A stretch of 38,499 bases of DNA from an uncultured beta proteobacterium (lineage in GTDB: Bacteria; Pseudomonadota; Gammaproteobacteria; Burkholderiales; Rhodocyclaceae). Each line of letters begins with the position of its first letter. The stretch's first letter is position 1. The position numbers and the translations under genes are program-made. This document shows, piece by piece, positions 13,487-21,470 of the stretch. Location of the stretch: assembly GCA_903917505.1 (NCBI GenBank), contig CAIXAY010000523.1:1-38499 (forward strand), written 5' to 3'. The notes under the pieces are model-generated. The model was not told the DNA's origin. It did not search any database and saw only the letters and a program-made list of their open reading frames with translations.

Positions 13487-14056
13487 ATGGCCTCGTTATC
13501 TTCATCTGCACAAGACGCAGCCGCAGCTGCACCGCCCAATCTCAACGAGGCCGGCGAACCGGGGTCGGCCGACCCGGCGCTTGCCTTTCGCGAATTTCGC
13601 AGCGCGCTCGGGCGCTTCGCCACCGGCGTCACCGTCGTCACGGCGCTGGACCTCGACGGCAAGCCGGTCGGGCTAACGGTCAGCTCGTTCAATTCGGTGT
13701 CGCTGGCGCCCCCGCTGATCCTCTGGAGCCTGTCGCTGCTGTCTCCGCATTTCGAGGCATTTCGCAAGGCCAGCCGCTATGCGGTGAACGTGCTTTCGGC
13801 CGAGCAGCAGAAGTTCTCCGACCGCTTCGCCACGCGCAACGATGACCATTTTGCCGATCTGCCGCAGCACGTCGGCCTCGGCCGGGTGCCGCTGATCGAT
13901 GGCTGTTGCGCCTGGTTCGAGTGCGTCGGCGAGGCGCAGTATCCGGGTGGCGATCACATCATTTTCGTCGGGCGCGTCGAACGCTTTGCGCCGGGCGCAG
14001 CGGAATCGCCGCTGATCTTTCATAATGCGCGCTACCGCGCGCTCGACCCGCGCTAG
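13487..14056 (+). CDS. Flavin reductase-like FMN-binding protein
   Basis: This 189-residue protein belongs to the flavin-reductase-like, split-barrel FMN-binding family, which reduces free flavin with NAD(P)H or serves as the reductase component of two-component monooxygenases. The family core runs from about residue 30: FREFRSALGRFATGVTVVTA, then GLTVSSFNSVSLAPPLILWSL, VNVLSAEQQ and a C-terminal GDHIIFVGRVE with HNARYRAL. The first 28 residues are a low-complexity Ala/Pro leader, so a later start cannot be excluded. It is followed 14 bp later by a cytochrome c gene. No oxygenase partner is adjacent, so its substrate is open. Confidence 0.85.
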   Translation: MASLSSSAQDAAAAAPPNLNEAGEPGSADPALAFREFRSALGRFATGVTVVTALDLDGKPVGLTVSSFNSVSLAPPLILWSLSLLSPHFEAFRKASRYAVNVLSAEQQKFSDRFATRNDDHFADLPQHVGLGRVPLIDGCCAWFECVGEAQYPGGDHIIFVGRVERFAPGAAESPLIFHNARYRALDPR

Positions 14057-14070
14057 ACCGAGGATCCAAA

Positions 14071-14514
14071 ATGGCTGACAAAAAATATTCTGCACGCACG
14101 ATCACCGGACTCAGCATTGCCGTGGTCGTCGTCCTCATCGCGCTGATCTGGCCGCTGTCACAGCTCGGCAAGGGCAGCAGCGCCAGCAGCGGCGACGAAG
14201 TCGAATTGCGGATTCAGCCGGTGGCGCGCGTTGAAATGCAGAGCGTCGCCGTCGCCAAGAGCGATGGCAAGGCGCGCGATGGCGCGACGATTTACAAGAC
14301 GATTTGTTCCGTCTGCCATGCCACCGGCGTGGCCGGTGCGCCGAAGACCGGCGACAAGGCGGCGTGGGCGCCACGCCTGGCGACGGGCATGGCCGCGCTG
14401 CTCAAGAGCGCGACCAACGGCAAAGGCGCGATGCCGCCGCGCGGCGGCGCGGCCGACCTCAGCGATGCCGAACTCAAGGCCGCGGTTGATTACCTGACGA
14501 GCCAGGCCAAGTAA
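14071..14514 (+). CDS. Membrane-anchored c5-type cytochrome c
   Basis: The 147-residue protein has an N-terminal uncleaved signal or anchor helix (residues 11-30, GLSIAVVVVLIALIW), a Ser/Gly linker and a single cytochrome c domain. The haem attachment site is CSVCH at residues 79-83, and a likely axial Met is M121 in GAMPPRGG. The layout GATIYKTICSVCHATGVAGAPKTGD is typical of cytochrome c5-like (CytC_Q) proteins, periplasmic electron carriers. It is probably co-transcribed with the flavin reductase and ends just before a strong terminator. Redox partners are not evident. Confidence 0.9.
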   Translation: MADKKYSARTITGLSIAVVVVLIALIWPLSQLGKGSSASSGDEVELRIQPVARVEMQSVAVAKSDGKARDGATIYKTICSVCHATGVAGAPKTGDKAAWAPRLATGMAALLKSATNGKGAMPPRGGAADLSDAELKAAVDYLTSQAK

Positions 14515-14533
14515 GCGGCCGGATTCCGGATGC

Positions 14534-14564
14534 AAAGAGGGGAGGCCGCGGCCTCCCCTCTTTT
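14534..14564. terminator. Bidirectional intrinsic terminator
   Basis: A perfect 14-bp GC-rich palindromic stem (14534-14563) carries A residues on its left flank and T residues on its right, giving a U-run in transcripts from both directions. It separates the cytochrome gene (plus) from the Ala-rich gene (minus), so it can end both transcripts. Confidence 0.92.
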
Positions 14565-14592
14565 CGACTGCCTGGCGGCGTCAGAGCGGTGA

Positions 14593-14859
14593 TTACTTCT
14601 TGACTTCCGGAGCCGGTGCAGCGGCGGCCGGTGCAGCGGCGGCTGGCGCGGCAGCAGCCGGCGCAGCGGCGGTCTTCTTGGTGGTCTTCTTCTTGCTCTT
14701 GGCCTTGGCGGGTTTCGCCTCGGGTTTGGCGGCCGGGGTCGCAGCCGGAGCCGCGGTAGTTGCAGTCGCCGGCGCGGCGGGAGCGGTCGCAGGAGCCTGC
14801 GCAAAAGCGGCGGTGGCGAAAGCGGCAGCGAATGCAATTGCGATGATCTTCTTGAACAT
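14593..14859 (-). CDS. Secreted Ala/Pro/Lys-rich low-complexity small protein
   Basis: The 88-residue protein starts with a Sec-type signal peptide (MFKKIIAIAFAAAFATAAFA, cleavage likely after AFA). The rest consists of Ala, Pro, Thr and Lys, with a central basic block (KAKSKKKTTKK) and a C-terminal run of PAAAA repeats. A GGAG ribosome site lies seven bases before ATG. I recognise no domain. Similar Ala/Lys-rich exported peptides are common in betaproteobacteria and have no firm function. The opposite strand is also open (87 codons), but the signal peptide, ribosome site and terminator favour the minus strand. Confidence 0.75.
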   Translation of the reverse strand: MFKKIIAIAFAAAFATAAFAQAPATAPAAPATATTAAPAATPAAKPEAKPAKAKSKKKTTKKTAAAPAAAAPAAAAPAAAAPAPEVKK

Positions 14860-15001
14860 TTGAGTCTCCTAAGGTGTGGGGTTCGGGCTCGTCCGCCTTT
14901 TCCGCGGCCTTGGACCCAATAACGCGGGCCGTGTCGAAAGCGATGGCAGCGATCGGGTAACAGCGCGTAACACTGTGTAACGTCATCGACGCATCGCCTT
15001 C
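14860..15001 (-). promoter_or_regulatory. Promoter region with three phased GTTAC repeats
   Basis: Upstream of the Ala-rich gene, GTAAC occurs at 14957-14961, 14967-14971 and 14977-14981, exactly 10 bp apart; read on the gene's strand this is GTTAC. Direct repeats spaced one helical turn apart are typical of OmpR/PhoB-type response-regulator binding, and GTTACA-like half-sites are known for OmpR/RstA. The regulator is inferred, not identified. Confidence 0.5.
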
Positions 15002-16996
15002 CTAAGCCGGTTTCCGCGCCAGCATCGCCTTCATCGCCGACAGGCGTGCGGCGCCGCCCGCCTTGTCCGGTGCGCTGTCGGCCTTGCCGCCGGAAAAGCG
15101 CAGGTCGTCCTTGCCCATTTCGACTATGAAGCGCGAAGCCTCGCAGGGGATCAGTTCGCGGCCCTGCTTGCGCTTTTCGCAGTAGCTCAGGTGCAGCGAG
15201 CGCTGCGCGCGTGTGATGCCGACATACATCAGGCGACGCTCTTCGGCGATCTTGTCGTCGCTCTGCGATTCGCGGTGCGGCAGGATGCCCTCCTCGACGC
15301 CGATGATGAAGACATGCTTGAACTCGAGCCCCTTGGCCGCGTGCAGCGTAGACAGCGACACGGCGTCCGGCGCGCTGCCGTCGTCCTGCTTGTCGAGCAG
15401 ATTGATCAGCGCGATCATCTGCGTCAGCTCGATCAGCGTCTTGCCTTCGTCCTCGCCTTTTTTCGTGAGCCAGCCGACCAGCTCCTGAACGTTGTCCCAG
15501 CGCGCCATCGCGATGCGTTTGTCATCTTCGTCGTGCAGCCAGGCTTCGTAGCCGATGGCGATCAGCAGGTCGTTCATCACCGCGGCGACCGATTCGCGCG
15601 CAGCGCGATATTCGAGGCGGTTGATGAACTCGCAGAATTCGAGCAGCGGCGCCAGCTGGCGCGGCTGCACGCGTTGCGCGAAACCTTGCTCGAAAGCAGC
15701 GGCGAACAGCGAAAGATGGCGCTCGCCGGCGTAATTGCCGAGCGCTTCGAGCGTCGCGCCGCCAACGCCGCGACGCGGCGTCGTCACCGCGCGGATGAAA
15801 GCCGGGTCGTCGTCGCTGTTGGCCAGCAAGCGCAGGTAGGACGTGATGTCCTTGATTTCGGTCTTGTCGAAAAACGACTGCCCGCCCGACAGCAGGTAGG
15901 GGACGCGCTGATCGCGCAGCAGTTTTTCGAGGGCGCGCGCCTGGAAATTGCCGCGGTAGAGAATCGCGTAATCGCGGAATTCGCTGCGCCGCTCGAACTT
16001 GTGCGCCTGCAGCTGCATCACCACCGCTTCGGCTTCCTTGTCATTGTCCTTGCATACCGTCACGCTGATCGCGTCGCCATGGCCGAGGTCGGACCACAGC
16101 TTTTTGTCGAAGATTTTTTCGTTGTGCGCGATCAGCGCGTTCGCCGCCTTGAGGATGCGCACCGTGGACCGATAGTTCTGCTCGAGCATGATCACCTTGA
16201 GCGCCGGGTAATCGCGCGGCAGGCCGCGCAGGTTCTCAATGTCGGCGCCGCGCCAGCCGTAGATCGCCTGGTCGTCGTCGCCGACCGCGGTGAAGGCGGC
16301 GCGCGGCCCGGCCAGTTGCTTGAGCAGTCGGTACTGGCAGGCGTTGGTGTCCTGGTATTCGTCGACCAGCAGGTAGCGCAGACGGTTTTGCCATTTGGAA
16401 AGCGTCTCGGGATGCTGCGCGAAAAGCTCGACCGGCAGCGCGATGAGGTCGTCGAAATCGACCGCCTGGTAGGCCTTGAGCGTCGCCGAATAGCTCGCGT
16501 AAGCGCGCGCGGCGAGCTTCTCGGTTTCGTTCTGCGCGTCCTTCCTCGCCTGGTCGGGCGAGACGAGCGCGTTCTTCCAGTTGGAAATCAGCGTCTGCAA
16601 GCGGCGTACGGTGGCCTTGTCCACGCTGGCGGCCAGATCGGCGACGATGGCATAGCAGTCGTTGGCGTCGAAGATCGAGAAGCGCGGCTTGTAGCCGAGG
16701 AGCTTGGCTTCCTCGCGCAGGATGCGCACGCCGAGCGCGTGGAAAGTCGACACCGTCAGTCCGACCGGCTTGTTCTTCAGCAGCTTGCCGACGCGCTCCT
16801 GCATTTCGCGCGCTGCCTTGTTGGTGAAGGTGATGGCGGCAATGTTGCTCGGGGAAAAGCCGCACTCCTCAATCAGATAAGCGATCTTCTGCGTGATCAC
16901 CCGCGTCTTGCCCGACCCGGCGCCGGCCAGCACCAGCAGAGGTCCGTCAAGGTAACGTATGGCTTCGCGCTGCGGGGGATTGGGGAGTGAGGACAT
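15002..16996 (-). CDS. rep: ATP-dependent 3'-5' DNA helicase, Rep/UvrD family
   Basis: This is a superfamily 1A helicase that unwinds DNA 3' to 5'; Rep helps replication forks pass bound proteins. The 664-residue protein has all the family motifs: Walker A AGAGSGKT (24-31), Ia FTNKAAREM, II LVDEYQDTN near 215, III GDDDQAIYGWRGA, IV EQNYRST, V SLSTLHAAKGLEF and VI VGITRAQRSLHL. The RPRFSIFDANDCYAIV region and overall length fit Rep better than UvrD. Start ATG 16996 (MSSLPNPPQREAI) is chosen by homology; the 18 upstream codons fall in a repeat. Confidence 0.93.
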   Translation of the reverse strand: MSSLPNPPQREAIRYLDGPLLVLAGAGSGKTRVITQKIAYLIEECGFSPSNIAAITFTNKAAREMQERVGKLLKNKPVGLTVSTFHALGVRILREEAKLLGYKPRFSIFDANDCYAIVADLAASVDKATVRRLQTLISNWKNALVSPDQARKDAQNETEKLAARAYASYSATLKAYQAVDFDDLIALPVELFAQHPETLSKWQNRLRYLLVDEYQDTNACQYRLLKQLAGPRAAFTAVGDDDQAIYGWRGADIENLRGLPRDYPALKVIMLEQNYRSTVRILKAANALIAHNEKIFDKKLWSDLGHGDAISVTVCKDNDKEAEAVVMQLQAHKFERRSEFRDYAILYRGNFQARALEKLLRDQRVPYLLSGGQSFFDKTEIKDITSYLRLLANSDDDPAFIRAVTTPRRGVGGATLEALGNYAGERHLSLFAAAFEQGFAQRVQPRQLAPLLEFCEFINRLEYRAARESVAAVMNDLLIAIGYEAWLHDEDDKRIAMARWDNVQELVGWLTKKGEDEGKTLIELTQMIALINLLDKQDDGSAPDAVSLSTLHAAKGLEFKHVFIIGVEEGILPHRESQSDDKIAEERRLMYVGITRAQRSLHLSYCEKRKQGRELIPCEASRFIVEMGKDDLRFSGGKADSAPDKAGGAARLSAMKAMLARKPA

Positions 16997-17013
16997 CAAT
17001 TCGAAGAAAAGCG

Positions 17014-17103
17014 TTAACCACAACGGGCACGACGAACACAACGAACACAACGCCTTTAACTTGTATTGTTTTTCGTTGTGCCCGTTGTGCTCGTTGTGGT
17101 TAA
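17014..17103. repeat. Imperfect inverted repeat with short direct repeats
   Basis: The gap between ubiB and rep is almost filled by two 29-base arms (17014-17042 and 17075-17103). They match at 25 of 29 positions when one is reverse-complemented, and all mismatches are transitions, compatible with G-U pairing. Inside are tandem CGAACACAA units. The right arm contributes the ubiB stop codon. The pattern resembles the CACAACGAACACAACG-type intergenic repeats I recall from other proteobacterial genomes. Confidence 0.8.
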
Positions 17104-18641
17104 GAAATCAGGCGGTAGAGGACTGCCAGCATGGCCGCGAGCAGCGCGGCGATCAGCGCCAGCAGACGGTTTTGCCGGCGCTGCGCGGCGGCGAGTTCGG
17201 CGAGCAGCGGCGCGAGAGCGGCGGGTTTCTCGCGCGAGAGCGCCTGATGCACGAGGCGCGGCAACTGCGGCAGGGTGCGCGCCCAGTTCGGCGCTTCGTC
17301 TTTGAGGCCGCGCGCCAGCGCGCGCCAGCCGACGCGCTCGCTCATCCAGCGCTCGAGGAAGGGCTTGGCGGTGGTCCACAAATCGAGGTTGGGATCGAGT
17401 TCGCGGCCCAGGCCTTCGATGTTGAGCAGCGTCTTTTGCAACATGACGAGCTGCGGCTGGATTTCGACATTGAAGCGGCGCGAAGTCTGGAACAAGCGCA
17501 GCAGCACGCGGCCGAAGGAAATCTCATGCAGCGGCCGGTCGAAAATCGGTTCGCAAACCGCGCGGATCGCCGCTTCGAACTCGTCGACGCGGGTGTCGGC
17601 CGGCGCCCAGCCGGCCTCGATGTGTGCCGTCGCGACGCGCTTGTAGTCGCGCTTGAAGAAAGCCAGGAAGTTCTGCGCCAGATAGTTCTGGTCGACGTCG
17701 GTCAGCGTGCCGACGATGCCGAAATCGAGCGCGATGTATTTGCCGCGATGCACTTCGTCGGTGGCCACGAAAATGTTGCCCGGGTGCATGTCGGCGTGGA
17801 AAAACCCGTCGCGGAAAACCTGCGTGAAGAAGATTTCGACGCCGGCTTTGGACAGCGCCGAGAGGTCGATGCCGGCGGCGATCAGCGCGTCGTTCTGGCT
17901 GATCGGAATGCCATGCATGCGCTCCATCACCATCACCTTCGTCGTGCAAAGATCCCAATATACTTCGGGGACCAGCAGCAGCTTCGAATCGGCGAAGTTG
18001 CGCCGCAGTTGCGAGCAGTTGCCGGCCTCGCGCATCAGGTCGAGTTCGTCGTAGAGATGCCTGGCGAACTCGGCGACGACTTCGCGCGGTTTCAGGCGCT
18101 TGCCGTCCGACCACAGCTTTTCCAGCAGGCCGGCCAGCGTGTCGAGCAGCGCCAGGTCGTTGGCGATGACGCCGTGCATGCCCGGACGCAGGACCTTGAC
18201 CGCGACTTCGTGGCCGCCGTCTTCGGCACGCAGCGTGGCGAAGTGCACCTGCGCTACCGAGGCGCTAGCCACCGGCACCGGGTCGAATTGCGCGAACACG
18301 GTGCTCGCCGGCCGGCCATAGGCCGCCTCGATTTGTTCCAGCACCACTTCGGGCGCGAAAGGCGGGACACGGTCCTGCAATTTGGCGAGTTCGTCGGCGA
18401 TATCGAGCGGCAGGAGATCGCGGCGCGTCGACAGCACCTGCCCGAACTTGACGAAGATCGGCCCCAGCGCCTCGAGCGCCAGGCGCAAGCGCACGGCGCG
18501 CGGCGTCTCGAGGCGCTTCCAGAAATGCAGGATGCGCGACAAGGCCACCAGGCGACCGCTGGGCTCGTGTTCGAAAATGATCTCGTCGATGCCGAAACGG
18601 CTGGCGACGCTGAGAATTTTGGCGATGCGGAAAAGACGCAT
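17100..18641 (-). CDS. ubiB: UbiB family ABC1 atypical kinase (ubiquinone biosynthesis)
   Basis: UbiB is a membrane-attached atypical protein-kinase-like ATPase that supports ubiquinone biosynthesis, probably by helping extract lipid intermediates. The 513-residue protein begins [20 protein letters not shown]. It contains the family-specific KxGQ motif ([16 protein letters not shown]), then [10 protein letters not shown] (nucleotide-site Lys), the catalytic-loop region [13 protein letters not shown] and [10 protein letters not shown] (DFG-like). Two hydrophobic helices form the C-terminus. Start 18641 is chosen for its match to the family; 22 codons upstream remain open. Confidence 0.95.
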   Translation of the reverse strand: MRLFRIAKILSVASRFGIDEIIFEHEPSGRLVALSRILHFWKRLETPRAVRLRLALEALGPIFVKFGQVLSTRRDLLPLDIADELAKLQDRVPPFAPEVVLEQIEAAYGRPASTVFAQFDPVPVASASVAQVHFATLRAEDGGHEVAVKVLRPGMHGVIANDLALLDTLAGLLEKLWSDGKRLKPREVVAEFARHLYDELDLMREAGNCSQLRRNFADSKLLLVPEVYWDLCTTKVMVMERMHGIPISQNDALIAAGIDLSALSKAGVEIFFTQVFRDGFFHADMHPGNIFVATDEVHRGKYIALDFGIVGTLTDVDQNYLAQNFLAFFKRDYKRVATAHIEAGWAPADTRVDEFEAAIRAVCEPIFDRPLHEISFGRVLLRLFQTSRRFNVEIQPQLVMLQKTLLNIEGLGRELDPNLDLWTTAKPFLERWMSERVGWRALARGLKDEAPNWARTLPQLPRLVHQALSREKPAALAPLLAELAAAQRRQNRLLALIAALLAAMLAVLYRLIS

Positions 18642-18749
18642 TGAACGGCGCGGGGCAAAAGGCGAAAGCGAGAGTTTACCCCGAATCGCCGGGCCCACCG
18701 CAGGCAAATGGCGAGCCCTGTGCTGGCCGGCCCCGCCGATGCACTTGTG

Positions 18750-19979
18750 CTAAAGCCAATAAACGCCGAACAGGATGGTGAGCAGCGTCAGCGGCGCGCC
18801 GACCTTGAAATAGGCCCAGAACCCTACGGTGATGCCGGCGCCCTGCGCGCGCTGGACGACGATCAGATTGGCGACCGAACCGACGACGGTGAAATTGCCG
18901 GCCAGGGTCGAGGCCATGGCGATCACCAGCCATGCCCTTTGCGGGTCGTTCATCGTCGCGACGAAGGGCTTGAGCACCAGCACGGCCGGAACGTTGCTGA
19001 CCAGGTTCGAGAGCGCCGCCGTGACCGCCGACAGCATCGCCACCGAGTCGAGGTGCTGCGTCGCTACTACCGCGATCACGCCGGGCGTCAGCATGATCTT
19101 CTCGAAGCCGGCAACGACGACGAACATCACCAGCATCGGCCAGTCGATTTCACGATAAACCTTGTAGGCCTTGATCCGGCGCGTGAACAGCATGAACGCG
19201 CCGCCGAGGATAGCGACCTTGGCGACCGGCTGGCCGGCGAAGAACAGCGCGATCATCACGGCGGTGACGAGCAAGGACTTGACGATGATAGTGCGGTAGA
19301 AGCGAATCGGTTTGGCGACTTCGACCCGGAAACACTCGCGGGTCAGGAACTCGCCGCGATAGATCAACGCGATCAGCGCGACGGTGAGCAGCAGGCCGAC
19401 CATCGCAATCGGCGACAAGGCCGCGGCAAAGCTCGCGTAATGAATGCGCGACAGGCTGCCGACGATCATGTTCTGCGGGTTGCCGGTGATGGTCGCCGTG
19501 CTGCCGACGTTCGAGGCCATGGCAATCGCCAGCAGGTAGGGGATCGGATTGCGCTTCAGCCGCATGACGATGTCAAGTACGAGCGGGGTCATCGCGAGAC
19601 AGATCGTGTCGTTGACCAGAAAGGCCGAGAGCGATCCGGCCATCAGCACAATGGCCGCGAGCAGCACCAGCGGATGCCGGGCGCGACGCACCACCCATTC
19701 GTTGATCAGCAGAAAGAATCCTGACAAGCGCAGGTTGGCGACGACGATCATCATGCCGAGCAGCAGCGCGACGGTGTCGAAATCGATCGCGCGATAAGCC
19801 TCGTCGAGCGACAGGACGCCCAGCCAGACCATCAGGCTCGCGCCGAGCAGCGCCGCGCCGGCACGATCGAGGTGGTAGCCGGGCAGCTTGCCGATGGCCA
19901 GGAAAAGATAGGTCACGGCGAAGATCGCGACGGCGGCGATCGTCGTGGCGTCGTGCCATAAAACCTGGGCGGTCGGCAT
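18750..19979 (-). CDS. Anion permease / ArsB-NhaD superfamily membrane transporter
   Basis: A 409-residue polytopic membrane protein with about 10-11 hydrophobic helices. It belongs to the ion-transporter superfamily that includes ArsB, CitMHS, the P protein and DASS permeases. Supporting blocks are LSAFLVNDTICLAMTPLVLD (the N-D-T re-entrant region), ASNVGSTATITGNPQNMIVG and its C-terminal counterpart ASTLAGNFTVVGSVANLIVVQ, which mark the two inverted halves. The substrate (dicarboxylate, arsenite, sodium/proton or other) cannot be assigned. No ars genes are adjacent. Start ATG 19979 has an AAGGAA site ten bases upstream. Confidence 0.85.
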   Translation of the reverse strand: MPTAQVLWHDATTIAAVAIFAVTYLFLAIGKLPGYHLDRAGAALLGASLMVWLGVLSLDEAYRAIDFDTVALLLGMMIVVANLRLSGFFLLINEWVVRRARHPLVLLAAIVLMAGSLSAFLVNDTICLAMTPLVLDIVMRLKRNPIPYLLAIAMASNVGSTATITGNPQNMIVGSLSRIHYASFAAALSPIAMVGLLLTVALIALIYRGEFLTRECFRVEVAKPIRFYRTIIVKSLLVTAVMIALFFAGQPVAKVAILGGAFMLFTRRIKAYKVYREIDWPMLVMFVVVAGFEKIMLTPGVIAVVATQHLDSVAMLSAVTAALSNLVSNVPAVLVLKPFVATMNDPQRAWLVIAMASTLAGNFTVVGSVANLIVVQRAQGAGITVGFWAYFKVGAPLTLLTILFGVYWL

Positions 19980-20220
19980 AGCGGGCTATTCCTTTTGCTT
20001 GCATGCGCGGATTTGCGTCGCGGCGGCCCTCGATTATCGGGCCATTGCTATGCCCCGGCAATTTCGCGTCCGCGCAATGCGGCGCGCGGCGAAGTTCCGC
20101 GCTTCGCGCCTTTCCCTCGCCCTCCGATATAATCGACCGGAGATGCCATTCCCTCACCAGCCGCCTCGCGTTTCATTTCAAGCCGGGGCGACGCAAGCAA
20201 AGGGTCCTGATTTCCATTCC
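19980..20220. promoter_or_regulatory. Intergenic region between anion permease and MFS gene
   Basis: This divergent intergenic stretch contains a TATAAT at 20128-20133 oriented toward the MFS gene, but no good -35 at 16-18 bp. An ATG at 20143 with GGAG immediately before it is in frame with the MFS protein, so the start of that protein and of its mRNA may lie here. No repeats seen. Confidence 0.3.
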
Positions 20221-21420
20221 ATGTTCGGCCATCATTTTCGCCGCGCTTTTCCCGGCAGGCACGGACAGGCTTCCAAAGCCATCGTCTGGCTGATCGGTTT
20301 CTTCGCCTTCCTCAACGTCTACTCGATGCAGGCGGTGCTGCCGCTGGTGATGCAGGATTTCCACGCCTCGCCGCTGCAGGCCGGCGCGACCGTCGGCGCG
20401 ACGGTGCTGGCGGTGGCGCTGGTCTCGCCGTTCATGGGCATGTTGTCCGACGCCCTCGGCCGCAAGGTGGTGCTCTGCGTTTCGCTGTTCGGCCTGACGC
20501 TGCCCACCGCGCTGATTCCGGCCGCCGCCAGCCTCGACCTGGTGGTGGTCCTGCGCTTCCTGCAGGGATTGTTCATTCCGGGCATCGTGGTGAGCTTCAT
20601 GGCCTACATCGCCGAGGAATTCAGTTTCGACGCCGTCGCTCGCATCACCGGCATCTATGTCGGCGGCACCGTCATGGGCGGCTTCAGCGGCCGCTTCATC
20701 ACCGGCCATGCCAGCCATCTGCTCGGCTGGCGCGGCGCATTTCTCTCCTTGGCCGCGATGAATTTCGCCGGCGCCGTGCTGATCGTCTGGCTGCTGCCGG
20801 CCTCGCGTCACTTCGTCGCCCGCCGCGATGTCGCCAGCGCCTTGCGTACCCTCGCACATCACCTGCAAAACCCGCGCCTGCTGGCTGCCTGCGCCGTCGG
20901 TTTCTTCGTCCTGTTCTCGCTGGTCGGCACTTTCACCTATGTCAATCTACTGTTGACCGAGGCGCCGTTCAAGCTGAGCGTGGCCGGGCTGGCCAATGTC
21001 TTTTGCGTTTATCTCGTCGGCGTCGTGGTCACGCCGCTGGCCGGGCGATTCATGGTCAGGCTCGGTTTCCGGCGCGCCCTGCTGTGCGCCCTGGCGATAT
21101 CCTCGGCCGGATTGCTGCTGACCCTGCTGCCCCACCTCGCCTTGGTTATCATCGGCCTGACGATCTGTTCGTCGGGCGTGTTCATCTGCCAGACGGCGAC
21201 GATCAGCTTCATCGCCGAGAGCGTCAGCGAGGGGCGCTCGCTGGCGACCGGCCTTTATTACATGAGCTATTATGCCGGCGGAGCGGTCGGCACATGGATC
21301 GCCGGATCGGCCTACGAGGGCTGGGGCTGGGACGGTTCGGTGCTGTCACTGATCATCGGCCAGATGCTGGCGGCCGCGATCGCTTGGTTCGCCTGGCGCA
21401 AGCCGGCGTTCAAGGCCTGA
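20221..21420 (+). CDS. MFS transporter (YnfM-like, drug/sugar efflux type)
   Basis: A 12-helix major facilitator protein of about 399 residues. The first helix is AIVWLIGFFAFLNVYSMQAVLPLVM. The loop 2-3 MFS signature is MLSDALGRKVVL, the helix-4/5 region is FLQGLFIPGIVVSFMAYIAEEF, and YVGGTVMGGFSGRFI follows. These features resemble YnfM and related exporters of unknown substrate. The reading frame is open to 19945. I place the start at 20221, although ATG 20143 (26 residues longer) is equally possible because neither has a textbook ribosome site. The following dehydrogenase begins 50 bp later on the same strand. Confidence 0.85.
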   Translation: MFGHHFRRAFPGRHGQASKAIVWLIGFFAFLNVYSMQAVLPLVMQDFHASPLQAGATVGATVLAVALVSPFMGMLSDALGRKVVLCVSLFGLTLPTALIPAAASLDLVVVLRFLQGLFIPGIVVSFMAYIAEEFSFDAVARITGIYVGGTVMGGFSGRFITGHASHLLGWRGAFLSLAAMNFAGAVLIVWLLPASRHFVARRDVASALRTLAHHLQNPRLLAACAVGFFVLFSLVGTFTYVNLLLTEAPFKLSVAGLANVFCVYLVGVVVTPLAGRFMVRLGFRRALLCALAISSAGLLLTLLPHLALVIIGLTICSSGVFICQTATISFIAESVSEGRSLATGLYYMSYYAGGAVGTWIAGSAYEGWGWDGSVLSLIIGQMLAAAIAWFAWRKPAFKA

Positions 21421-21470
21421 TGCGCCGCGGTCGGGCGACAGGCGGCACGATTAACACGACAGGAGCTGCG

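Noticed and set aside
14600..14863. Ala/Gly-rich frame opposite the small secreted protein
   Set aside because: It is a mirror of the low-complexity Ala/Pro codons. The minus strand has the signal peptide, ribosome site and properly placed terminator.
18750..19979. Considered arsB (arsenite efflux)
   Set aside because: The fold superfamily is shared, but there is no arsR, arsC or arsA nearby, and the sequence also fits other anion permeases.
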